Shown here: positions 62,801 to 64,000 of the stretch, in pieces
Position numbering within the stretch: position 1 is the first letter of the stretch
How the letters are laid out: every line of letters begins with the position of its first letter
Source of the DNA: Nocardia sp. NBC_01730
Lineage (GTDB): Bacteria > Actinomycetota > Actinomycetes > Mycobacteriales > Mycobacteriaceae
Direction of reading: 5' to 3'
Assembly (NCBI RefSeq): GCF_035920445.1
Contig: NZ_CP109162.1
Coordinates: 496,001-560,000 of the forward strand
DNA: 64,000 nucleotides
Position numbers and translations under genes: made by a program
The notes under the pieces: generated by a model
The model's input: the letters and a program-made list of their open reading frames with translations, nothing else
Told to the model about the DNA's origin: nothing
Databases searched by the model: none

Positions 62801-64000
62801 TCCGGTCACGGCGGTGACCGATGACGTCGATGCCATCCACCGGGCGATGAACCTCGGGGTGACTGGATTCGAAACCGCCGCGCCGCAGCACGTTCGCTCG
62901 GCCGCAGCGCGCATTCCGGACGTGCGGGGCGTGCCGAAGGATCCCGGCGGCCCGAGGGCGTCCGAGGTGAGTCTCGACGCGACGATGGATCTGCCCGCCG
63001 TGATCGCGGCGCTGTCGCAGAACGCGGACCGATTCACCGCCCGGGTCGTGCTTGCCGCCGACGGCACACCGATACTTGAGCATGCGCCGGGGACGACGCC
63101 GGTGGCGCTGGCCGATGTGGCGCGGGCGCTGGCCGGGCGATCGCACGGCCCCAGCCTGGATGTGCACCTGCCGGAGGCGAGCGGCGAGGACGCCGCGCGC
63201 GCAGCCGAATCTGTTATCGCCGTGCTGAATCAGCATAATCTGAGGCGCTATTGGGTTACCGGCGAATCCGGCCGGGTCGCCAAGGTGGTGCACCGCCGGG
63301 TGGCTGTGCCCCCGCAGGGCTGCAGCGCCATCTACGTCGAACCCGAACCGCGTGCCGTGCAACGTCGTGATGTCGAGAAGTTGCCGCCGCACCTTCGTCG
63401 TGCCGCCCGGCTCATCTGGCTGCACAACGTGAAACCGGCGAAAGCCGCTCGCGCCATGGGGATCTCCCGCGCAGAGCTCTGGACGCTGTTGGGGCAGGCG
63501 AATATGTCGCCGGCCGCTGCGTCGGAGGAGTCGATGCGCCGTCGGGACACCGCGAGCCCGACCGAGTCGACTGATTCCCGTCCCATCCCTGGCACCACCC
63601 GTGGCCACGGGGATCAGCGCCCGGATGACCGCGGGCGTTATCGGCCGACTCGCGGTCCGATGCTGGGCGATCCGGACCGTTTCGGCGGCTGGCACCGCAA
63701 TTCCGGCCCGGACCGGGAACTGGCCGGCGAGGTGTTGCGGGAGCAGGTGTCGGCCGGCGACGACCTCGAGTCGATCACGGGCACCATCGTGGAGACACTC
63801 TCCGACGACGTGACCGATGCGCTCGCCATCGAGGTGGCCGATCACGTGCGCGGCGTGCTGTCCGCACACGGCGGGGAGGTCGCGCTGAGCGCGCCGACCG
63901 AGTCGGAATCCGCCGAATACTACTGGCAGATCGACATTCGCAGCGGACCGGTGCGCATCCTGCTGCTGGTGGCCGCCGACGGGCGGGTACAGCTGCGCTG
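37842..64000 (+). CDS. Giant CpnT-like WXG100 polymorphic-toxin-type protein (open at window end)
   Basis: GTG 37842 opens a frame with no stop up to base 64000: at least 8,719 codons. The N-terminus (GLEVPPYLKPLFPVVAGDHW) is the CpnT-like WXG100 region of ESX-exported toxins. After it come acidic and coiled-coil stretches, five copies of a GGVPVGDW module, a 1.4-kb internal duplication, zincin-like units of which one keeps HELGH (residues 4762-4766), linkers rich in Gly, Ser, Pro and acids, a His/Cys region near 7975-8022, a GDPD-like stretch and an HTH-like segment near 8525-8555. The effector tip presumably lies beyond the window. Repeated modules and dead enzyme copies suggest growth by duplication. 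It is the last visible gene of the operon starting at 36757. Confidence 0.88.
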   Translation, partial: MGLEVPPYLKPLFPVVAGDHWPATDEEQVWAIADALQDLVDEGNAALIEKTAEWARKTALAWPEGEGSEELQRQISQLGIAGAGILENAQALADAIGAFGNQIYATKLNLLFTLAWVFIEVTIASLAGPAGEVAAWRSILSGRWASKYFGGLLDKGIEFVTRVLAKRLVTKFPQIAQYISRAGGYLYEGIQEMLEEILQGGLQEWIVQQSLIEKGRQDELDWEALEKTMKAGAWGGAAGGLFGHLLQRLMGKSTKLMQILPYNKWGGLGRGAIQGILTGLVGAVFGGVAGARYDGMSWSEAFDSITGLQLLSGAVSGAPSSMVYGFRGYSEFGGRPIEEQQKFHDLRTWMSDVEADIQADVLVRQMHRDIDLYLQDEAERESAHQTLDAAVREVSQSVTFDNEGKTQVNQHARRMLMDKLQVNVAERIDQGASLAGVSTEADVDAVYARGQADGIVAGLHQKVDGRFSEGTEQFAAHRLIDDMLFGIAASNLGDSSLSEAERLARFEQLDEALQEWMEPEAPEEEEEEEKSEESAATVTQAEQSSGPGFVSRIVGTDIFASHEAAQPASRYDENGVLIGADNIGQSIAITKTVDEIMQLVPQIPEVDLSGLPEKERRKRQKELRIFEFRVNGFRAAVTQAIVDAVRRTGSNARVIATLGGDGVVQVRVVDAHADLGLRANDQLIGSRQGDQSGHRKLDLVFANTDKWAYGWNASGHNELRFEANLTAPSFTASAPTGSGPKRTAASVDPKAPVFDGWTGVAGLAADLAELVGASPDLEFGDPTASTSESGAGAAPSSEYSDLTALEQMVGPVPAEFAADTSILTAQPGGDRKVDHLANHLSGWLESQKMPWMQEASRQMMAYQAGGQPIGGVHEVTGLEDLQDVDDKDEVFVITDGLAKIGLTIAGDDVESGVALALQALNAMTADWSPTQAQHAKTALEQALRNAASLSGRKVRIEAEVTDDPKTGPRLRVHVFDLGIGMPTELSAQPGDGVRDLPAVTMHADTYGVDVGVADSTGFGWRYRLRFEIPATPAVQSEKSGLPGISGRLRAALGELADSPNASKQMRKWTIDRLVAEARDALEQQDLAADIRQQLTDALADFDALVVPVTEAAARARLNQLGGVEVGPLARVVGGKLLHIRPMQTDDPVLDDPVLRALARRGVPIERWRVQVDAAGLPVYQQWQNGKWVPGQPDTKALDSAGAALAQEHAVRTVRDVLVARALQVRNGRPSPTARQQISELLELAEQVAELQEKLKKAQFAPAQVGKLGAEPTDEEEDRSAEAVEEMRQQVADLRAELARARSDWFARAQGMQLISAELAASASELPVLPEQLPQALSDIDTQIGNLDTEIGGIEAQRVGLDLGESEQPRRGRRAEAAQKARQAERARLRAELEARKEERARLQAERDRLAAVLDQAGELLARLAQSRAADGLSEQQARTDDEIAAAADDAYQIAKRQLYAFTVGMNPSAAHIVSEDAVAAANAITGDDAHAAIQRVQAIEAGLHTLETQFGSEVSGRDGKPSAAPMGPEQLAQVLAAAGVELPEQRTATFLLAAAERVLNDPQHTDIPDQTRQELAAAVAELQRSLRQSAAIRAEREQVGGAPIGNWGKVVGDRLVIIADETSGGNPISDPSTLTALESAGVVVERRAVAADGTVTIAYWNGGSWRTEPPQSIGPDRRVAGSTESAVLGSLDARWAQQLQTLRRVQEVLAAQALAGVSDVDSSIDPVAAATALAAEVERLDAELDDVARKVAQIETEIEQLAAEHAELVAALEQSDEMPESIRELGQARAAAQIVMRDQLQAELDALRSQQARLQARRDKLMGAVTPESTTQNSDRSGLLRALTEANACAEQITRERNRLARMATRQAANLVERLYQRVFMGYPDPEQRAAVRAKLQEFSRADDAKANGANAFQRLSRAERLCAQSNMLEQAAVDAVERRRAEMGRPEVVALVRALEGLVEYPERMTPSQLLELARQQLGRMDLPKWAWEPLALAAAGYEDAISDGTSPGQVRNETAMRLAETFDSLLINCDGLTFDEMWAAAQAVLSGESDELTGRVELREGVELSLDDYTALDQILADHESALAGDSGKQTATDRKEVAGRHYSKNADSKATEQETTAQRIAESGTTASETDEPEQTELEVRRMLTGALSAVRGDPDRIGALPLGQLADEVRLQLALLDPDDKHHGELSEALAEFDALVERLTDAAIRAELERLGGVPIGTWGRLIGGRLIIILPAGVQDPVLDVYVRQAADRRGVEIELWQAGVNAAGRPTLRTQRNGESVAGRPMATQAGSPNPVLTALLQEHALRTLRDALIEQAFRVPRGMVAREEQRLRVLQRAQQRLARLRARAAGLDGESPEWAAAAADVMEARQQVAELFAELLPEQLPPGDRRTAQVHAIIDLLAADVRGAEDIEATLCSYADGLEQLLSDYGVASGGAGKGPGGQAQRLRKLLTGFRDLRKRLSPAEFAAVSAAVAGLGSSVEPDALVDDGPVEGESAAEAKAEEVADFEARLKRAEFALDQLGRLGAEPTDEIEDRSADALEKMRQQVAYVRDLRAKLVRARAELADITALGDSADGATVEGTTPVQSAAAASTSRGSGSGKGGPGYTLTERLGSSILRVLPEMMVPGGALGQVLENWGLGGVSESLRALVAAGFAAHGGDVRASRLSSGAVTITGYAAKDDGTGGKGKRWVSVTADPDSGDVQVRWRVQAEGDPTGWTQLMSDWGNSDDVREGAANWFYEVVGDPSDGTARNVTATLSGREPDRALTVTVKGVPGEKTFPESGGGSRPAPKPDGNHVDPGSGGASEPADGAGAEQTVAAALSGALGGFVGRLRAELAAFADDLGRLSLGELLVVARGVVARPELSEVEWGPVAGVLADYDAAVAAAARAVRQRLGGVPVGDWAVVLADRVVVVAPEGVDDPVVDMRARQALELHGELPVERLQVAGFDALGRTIVQQWVDGGWVPVADAQAAGPAAPVTVGESLRQRQEQLQKVAEALASHHLRVTPGPHAAAAVADVVAMFDAARTVDDCDEHLAGIGGQIERLEQAGSEPPGLSPEQESTLEALRAERDDLITRRARARIDWYACAGRLGLQPPRPGAHETAPMPYQLPDLLSALDNRITAAERDVARLADELAVLGDLIDQLHLGRDDVDEQRARNAARRAERRRLVSALEARQADLDGLRAERAEFAEMLGQPDTMTPDRLGETTQRFLGRWSGVEAVATVAARAEQARHDRMQIVNPLVDVLDGLVDDPDRLTTDQLLAAAREVLAREDLSDDQWWPVENIVAEYDAPVGGDPIGSFNPDRIMHENAPMPQPGSTQGEVDDAEAAELTRRRVMERDAASDLPDPDSPVADAAPRDAAVGLPDEQRELSDGGLTRREVLTLVGRVAAGTGLEVGGDSAAGSDWLRATFGDEVAELVGYSELLCGRINELLLEEPPWTIGFGDRFVVDHDARVISIDEGARSDPAQVVYLLAIAVAEAGGYPLRYSAFVPDPAGMPREDFVEAYLLARFSQYADYLLVAAAVRWEILEGTRAADGPVDIFDFEPVDFGVVSDKHPEGDALDQLMIGIWDPQIAREWVARELMEDPDAPYYDLWLEEAESQWDLANGGGRSGGNSVPVVADPGAGDAVAGPAVVGVGAAGFSGSGGAGRANGLVETVRAAAEGPQQNLAAEDAGGPNPSDGTAAYTSSGPGGMPAVDGVDAEPTAQQGNRRKAGSWGIGGLWRKILTTAAHAFLPTATASAATPGTSSPSWSIDPDEATTVDEVVSALRKRNQDAEVVSALANLAGTALDPERGLVRVRIGTTESGELAVEMHDDKGVLLTVTVSGTELIAIWRVLPGNWPGFGIALAQTARFDAVRVGEHSLQQVVAALGGYVDPRGLTVRMTVPRGAQNTQSPAVVWWVGDLPPGRLPGDADGDEGASTRDHPPVRQAHVAATMQQMVRISEERGWDQYADESGIGTSRNPEAAQPLTTRLREALVGLRDDPEGMPLVWEAIGTRADDPTRIPVRRALQALLAYPERLSLDDLVVLAREVMSWPQLSGGKWAAVAEVLVDYDAKVAEAVSAHLQRSGGVPVGDWATVLDDRVVVLTPAGVDDPVLDPRVLSAIEAHLPVERLRVRLDAYEQPVVEQWIRGGSQQPLTSSLREVPATAGSAAPITVGESLRLRQRNLQVVAEALAVQHLRVTSGPKAAAVADVAGMFDAARAVDAADAQLTDITSRIRLLEQTAETSGLSPGQQATLAELRAERDELLTRRGRARIDWYAHADRLQLDPPRLGAHETAPMPYQLPQLLAALDDQLIAADDDIDELTTEVEELDYQLRGDPPIHQLNLSGDVDKQRAANAADQAERRRLAERRVAAGEELASRLADRDRLRGERADFAEMLGQPATMTPDRLGETAQRFLSRWAPLEVLAAVAARAEEAGAARNEILAPLVDALARLADTSDDPDELLAAARKVMTRPGLPEDQWGPVAQVLADYDEPVVGNADATGGLSTDGAATDTSVNAATEPGREDAVAAEIARSERDFEELFGLVAYVLGAPTSPEHDSPQARLLGLVNALTASGDPDDVFTASDEHGRRVFIDNPLSPTAVDEYRSILLPLQSRFEQRGRGAWFEAMMARLDEIEAHAIGDRDWIPPAPDAGWAPSSDSPSRARSPWKLRLKRRTALRVASGVIPASYLLSVSRDSSYGSFALGEDVLELAKMSPDLWDRLQRALGVGYEIEYGDLPEGVDGRCWTKRDDIHLHHKLRALNGRSVGVLAHELGHATGMQIDTTADPPRPGESFRDWIERQVRKKFTNEAEANLVRAQARHEILVSAGIDIEAYQVHDRDGVRLGVRRAFENETYARVVRGEITWEQAREQVTDHLMQDFDQAYEDNFEGHGYWYQDFGGYYTDEWYRLLDITVRTGLGPDVDGLVRKSRSLLDDVAELLNTGWTIRYIEQPKDSVGKRKEIIADDSKRSVDVERKEIYVEGGLDDPERAVWVLAARVATARSAAADVTMQPPTEGMTEEEWIEREMRRRLAPRAVELLSSARVWWEIDQTDGTDIGSYTREVYQTDKDYGELDVIGEVMNDDLDWEEGVVRVLEGMVADRTAPIQRQLRQALEDIWRSKYTEVDPITPDSIDSGFAPPGTGSGGNYAPIAAAAAAAAGARMGGNDGDSSNAELSDDVEEPVSPLPPGGARHVELGRNIARTAAGTDLEVWEDRVAEWTGSGARIITMRGAGGVNGIDPADLDSIVARVREYIDELRGQGLPVVLVYDGDPDDRAAPDVGAVFGMLADAFQNDVAVTFVAAQRKGWYGEPDDGPIRSAEGTPYETYVFDDNLPGEHASLTQSASLVGYAGYEQFFVGPVGPIATEQLVDLGDKVAQRPAGLGPIAVKIIVSRINPELDEALDDKLRGLPSDDTSKREKVAAQIDQRRRLPYGAFCDENGNVVLDLVPGLAIEVVGQLGGKPAGPVGIGAAHRTVDAEAQSAPAPAGFVGSPADTEALVAWFDGHPEFDDRERALVLRYIEGLENRCPQVGLEAYDGWLQLQFLNSAGSAITYLRVSGGPEDRQVSVSTTAHIHQGSLDEGWAPYVCSQLAACFDHPGANGAKDWIEEKVRASQDQGNLAMYATLKLSGRPRVQLGNGVQDTHFMPGLEGLGEYQLSEAGLPPEQGDSHLRDSSITDVPPEDGSSTADEARGGGSEQDTAVVEAGAESPAQCALRRKLGEVYANESAMWKRLGRPRSEVPAVDVWGWEQVLEAAHKLVAGPEIDPDDRRELREALQAWEEESGSGTESGSTQDAAAPTPETPSSPSASSLFLPPDYPAYGGVDGAYQPGNAGVPKRDSVPADQDAATSRPGGPRMADEENAAQASEVGGTAPGSAATTVDGRRSRIKQARAEQASRVEVGLNGLVVDDAVTPAMFAGIAAFLEGARDSEAVALPGVISVAELDDSDQLYEVEIHGDGADRWSVLVLNRRIFTEEGWLSSVLESHSWAVDLPHDVTTVLGHAIGAAAYLLESNDFRGESDPEAYAHNELDAGLRERYSTEQKRYVDDVTDSKYQQWKQSGFPKGRNGSLLSVGEAVAASVAKLLSGQQPTSGLEGDEAGTGEPSDQTLNEVEAGLVERFAAHRSNTATTTSRDPRTGPVRDEQTGLSAWIARPYTLRRNGELTHVLTAWGFDVDTARMLQDVLSGSGTDYVDIRFQEKSGHLRIEAFGAASLIIDGTDGELAFTWTLERDGKGRPTGFSSQLLGKLVAGWRNEAADFQGAMELLTDAGVPGTQSNVTVTVSGRAPNRSLQRERSGVGEPARYVESVPQQTESGPDSSTPTTDLTAELPDSDAPSAEQDMALADVEQGGLWLGRYTDLTVDELLDLSLDKIRAFFGGRGDGFTIQLDRLERAGNGGVRLIFWLELDNGVRKPLVWQFGPGNDGQITQFSPSSFHGPDADDVAAAARALSIETGAWLDEMRPAVALSGGSEESGPESSSESKWESELGGSETSATSATPDDATAAAGKASEIAAGLGDGEMAPVIEDSAPSVQFTRSAGTMPTGNKIRAYLDEILPPGTPAAVVDAVVRQVVRSLGSPGSVDVREQSEVAMSCVDSGGEPVLRLEIDTAGAAETVDIPLVEEKPGRRTNFGRDPKRSHTGHRREGRKWRDGDSDGDPAAPAGLKVNTEIDRTFDSLERRGVEVSGLRSLVPNETVDEIVLGADAALAKYPWLGLDGIGVATFVQMRRKLPSAREDDVVWTYQESDGRGGVSTRIVFNEVFMSNRELFTAAVAETIGYVADSSDHPGQTAVYYELGRVAYWTHQQRTESRVMDVLVGRCHGRPRGDVDFVPWFESQFSERSINPRTTSFDLNEACPESWATMELAPARATEGHEAIHELMGGHPADQAESTESSREQREKLPDSAPGEGTNRDDETDTRVGGGPEGGASRTDRLGGWSGRDRKMMRGPQGHPDMRRFPENVPPEDGLEGHSEPSADTDVPVTEVASDATMADEQLWSVRVSQAWDPAVEGSLSDRGLTPNQIRAARTAVQFALFAHEGFADVSVGDGATGPVVIVNATDADNNPALTMSFDGSKLSLTLPLVWDSAWASEGRMSLILLADQLLGTPALFALGDPDREYLWNSLAEQEIGSRRAIDGRPAELVMARTNDGVVLELRPTASGNKVLGSYQAVDEGLFVAEADDSSGESGADVGSETDGARAKQQIADSMPDRGSELDPLAVEKDSVRQQILEVMGATEWATPEQIRTVVKLAVVPAAEVMHRTGGAVSVQVVDDGGVHYVSVRISGEGGAPWTVGWSTDGGYWYDIDYASIDGRLEVSVSPSGLLDGVVQQGPGTPPLSEMMADVSAVLGEYFHENRAFLSTGPDAQPVPEGGAYEYVALPEGLAWPLAAVLEESCTWIEVDEHGLFRTADGELYNSGPDLTNFVLASSSGTFVTSKYIHDYPTAALASRGDGVAAFGVWEVENGRITSVTPYSKLFEHAQYDPKFVAQLCNQLTKHGVDPSIVLELDVSGKPQGRLWWDGAEAPAVDDLIDGGLSAAEDIFAGFGDDFWVQVTEVTSIPDGVSVTLTLNPVKGEPGPVEDEPGIVTILVQRNNNGGTAQCTSVNLGHESERVADILDAMTDRLVPWFAANGISWRGDELEPIGTAAESVDPPAGEPGHDVPAAESGVPGLPSPDTVRRSEFNAAAQGTLEVGPPVRSDFHPPAGPPDGRPTRSSGGHPRRPVSPSTDDAARADPFTGRVSLLDVVPGPADPPTSPSEREELVRARLSARLGPLLPSGGNNPGFGQAADLLLRLHSSVTAAPSAIDAKIDTVAGVPILRLTVTVPKDQARHRGEITDLLGSHAHGFDMDARGTRLVVRCQLWLTPPAVPDATIIDDVGADDMAREIVEAWNGGRSPVFTGVDERGKQHSFRPEHVRRVRLIGNDGRRAGISFGTLERTEFAQRWMTMPIQQHRTMFTPVRHVDTWDGRRQVRADPVPAPWPSDSMLIDAHHDEQGFWIQIEDRFGRVRDIAVDGRTFGLLASADPDVRAATTVNVWSCEAAADSDGDDAVTANHDSVTALSASDAEAMVGALRAAGVDGDVCVSSRTLYLTLTRYADSDVPVGAGIGADVEFGPDGAIVASPWTVYTTPVSGRGRPPNHPGLGDVSGPRSHDGSGRGEPPGRRWSANGGRAAAVAATVRHPAVRSMTEVGAAVDAGATVVEVPVSVTASGEVVADFADGAMDVAAVTEFWAERGVTLHVLLATAGLRSDREVAATVSACLSALADLEVSYGVSSSDPRVWDHVPEDVDVVARLTPEAVAARKPDVFDRALRAGAREIVLEPGVPIDGSVVMRAEGIPVTAVTDDVDAIHRAMNLGVTGFETAAPQHVRSAAARIPDVRGVPKDPGGPRASEVSLDATMDLPAVIAALSQNADRFTARVVLAADGTPILEHAPGTTPVALADVARALAGRSHGPSLDVHLPEASGEDAARAAESVIAVLNQHNLRRYWVTGESGRVAKVVHRRVAVPPQGCSAIYVEPEPRAVQRRDVEKLPPHLRRAARLIWLHNVKPAKAARAMGISRAELWTLLGQANMSPAAASEESMRRRDTASPTESTDSRPIPGTTRGHGDQRPDDRGRYRPTRGPMLGDPDRFGGWHRNSGPDRELAGEVLREQVSAGDDLESITGTIVETLSDDVTDALAIEVADHVRGVLSAHGGEVALSAPTESESAEYYWQIDIRSGPVRILLLVAADGRVQLR
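41202..41430 (+). repeat. GGVPVGDW module, copy A
   Basis: From residue 1121. GGVEVGPLARVVGGKLLHI begins the unit; DDPVLRALARRGVPIERWRV and YQQWQNGKWVPG follow. It shares its layout with copies at 42639, 44490, 46536 and 50064. Confidence 0.75.
42639..42860 (+). repeat. GGVPVGDW module, copy B
   Basis: From residue 1600. GGAPIGNWGKVVGDRLVII begins the unit; SDPSTLTALESAGVVVERR and AYWNGGSWRTEP follow. It is the most diverged copy. Confidence 0.7.
44490..44720 (+). repeat. GGVPVGDW module, copy C
   Basis: From residue 2217. GGVPIGTWGRLIGGRLIIIL begins the unit; GVQDPVLDVYVRQAADRRGV and EIELWQAGVNAAGRPTLRTQ follow. Confidence 0.75.
46380..47742 (+). repeat. 1.4-kb internal duplication, first copy (contains module copy D)
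   Basis: Residues 2847-3301. The order is LSLGELLVVARGVVARPELS; module D (GGVPVGDWAVVLADRVVVV); ESLRQRQEQLQKVAEALASH; RARIDWYACAGRLGLQPPRP; GAHETAPMPYQLPDLLSALD; FAEMLGQPDTMTPDRLGETT. The same order returns at 49917-51303. Confidence 0.85.
49917..51303 (+). repeat. 1.4-kb internal duplication, second copy (contains module copy E)
   Basis: Residues 4026-4488. The order is LSLDDLVVLAREVMSWPQLS; module E (GGVPVGDWATVLDDRVVVL); ESLRLRQRNLQVVAEALAVQ; RARIDWYAHADRLQLDPPRL; GAHETAPMPYQLPQLLAALD; FAEMLGQPATMTPDRLGETA. It is collinear with the first copy. Confidence 0.85.
51930..52480 (+). other. Zincin-like metallopeptidase module (HELGH) in the giant protein
   Basis: Residues about 4697-4880. VLAHELGHATG holds the HExxH zinc site with His4762, Glu4763 and His4766. 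FTNEAEANLVRAQARHEIL follows some 35 residues later and can supply the third ligand. The pattern HELGH then an EAEA helix is typical of metallopeptidase domains in polymorphic toxins. Confidence 0.7.
61370..61960 (+). other. His/Cys region resembling the 'lonely Cys' domain
   Basis: Residues about 7850-8040. SDSMLIDAHHDEQGFWIQIE with His7974/His7975 precedes TTVNVWSCEAAADSDG with Cys8022. The spacing and the small beta-strand context recall caspase-like (clan CD) His-Cys dyads and the lonely-Cys region of giant actinobacterial proteins. Activity is uncertain. Confidence 0.45.
62340..62930 (+). other. GDPD-like stretch without the usual catalytic residues
   Basis: Residues about 8167-8363. SMTEVGAAVDAGATVVEVPV and TAVTDDVDAIHRAMNLGVTG, with FETAAPQHVRSAAARI, resemble the first and last strands of glycerophosphodiester phosphodiesterase barrels. 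The HRG and HD catalytic motifs are not present, so it would be a dead or repurposed fold. Confidence 0.35.

Noticed and set aside
62184..63869. A 561-codon minus-strand frame
   Set aside because: It is the antisense shadow of the giant gene, with Arg/His-rich composition and no family motif.
1..64000. CRISPR arrays and tRNA or rRNA genes
   Set aside because: I saw no regularly spaced direct repeats and no cloverleaf or rRNA-like sequence anywhere in the window.

Overview
The window is high-GC actinobacterial DNA, most likely from Nocardia or a close relative. The clues are EspG-type ESX chaperones, WXG-type secretion substrates, an XRE/DUF5753 regulator paired with DUF397, and a CpnT-like giant protein. 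Genes are named from motifs read in the translations; no database search was run.

Layout. 1-6.1 kb: 3' end of a GH27 glycosidase, a medium-chain NADP oxidoreductase, and a response regulator, histidine kinase and TAXI-type binding lipoprotein in a row. 6.1-15.1 kb: a mobile-element pile-up. An IS701-like element (6702-10160) has a complete group II intron (6719-8799) inside its left terminal repeat. An espG-like gene is split by an IS1380-like element, which is itself split by an IS1634-like element. 15.1-19.9 kb: decayed fragments, a GlxA/AraC-type regulator, a pseudogene and a second TAXI lipoprotein. 19.9-24.1 kb: an orphan TrbL/VirB6-like membrane protein, a transposase relic and a divergent HxlR/QorB-like pair. 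24.2-29.1 kb: VapBC, small hypothetical genes, XRE/DUF397 and an ATP-grasp protein. 29.5-64 kb: an ESX and polymorphic-toxin-like region.

The ESX region holds two large paralogues with a possible YezG-like (DUF600) domain, an EspG chaperone translationally coupled to a WXG-type substrate, and an apparent operon of a small ESX-type protein, a YbaB/EspL-like protein and one reading frame that starts at 37842 and is still open at 64000 (at least 8,719 codons). The giant protein begins with a CpnT-like WXG100 region. It then carries repeated modules, a 1.4-kb internal duplication, a zincin HELGH site with several decayed look-alikes, and a His/Cys region resembling the 'lonely Cys' domain.

The most novel-looking signal is a family of tiny single-pass membrane proteins with a shared Gln5, Glu15 and Cys24-Trp-Pro signature. 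Three copies occur, each beside an ESX-type gene or relic. Relics of the same gene types in the 6-20 kb region suggest that a similar ESX module once stood there and was dismantled by insertion sequences.
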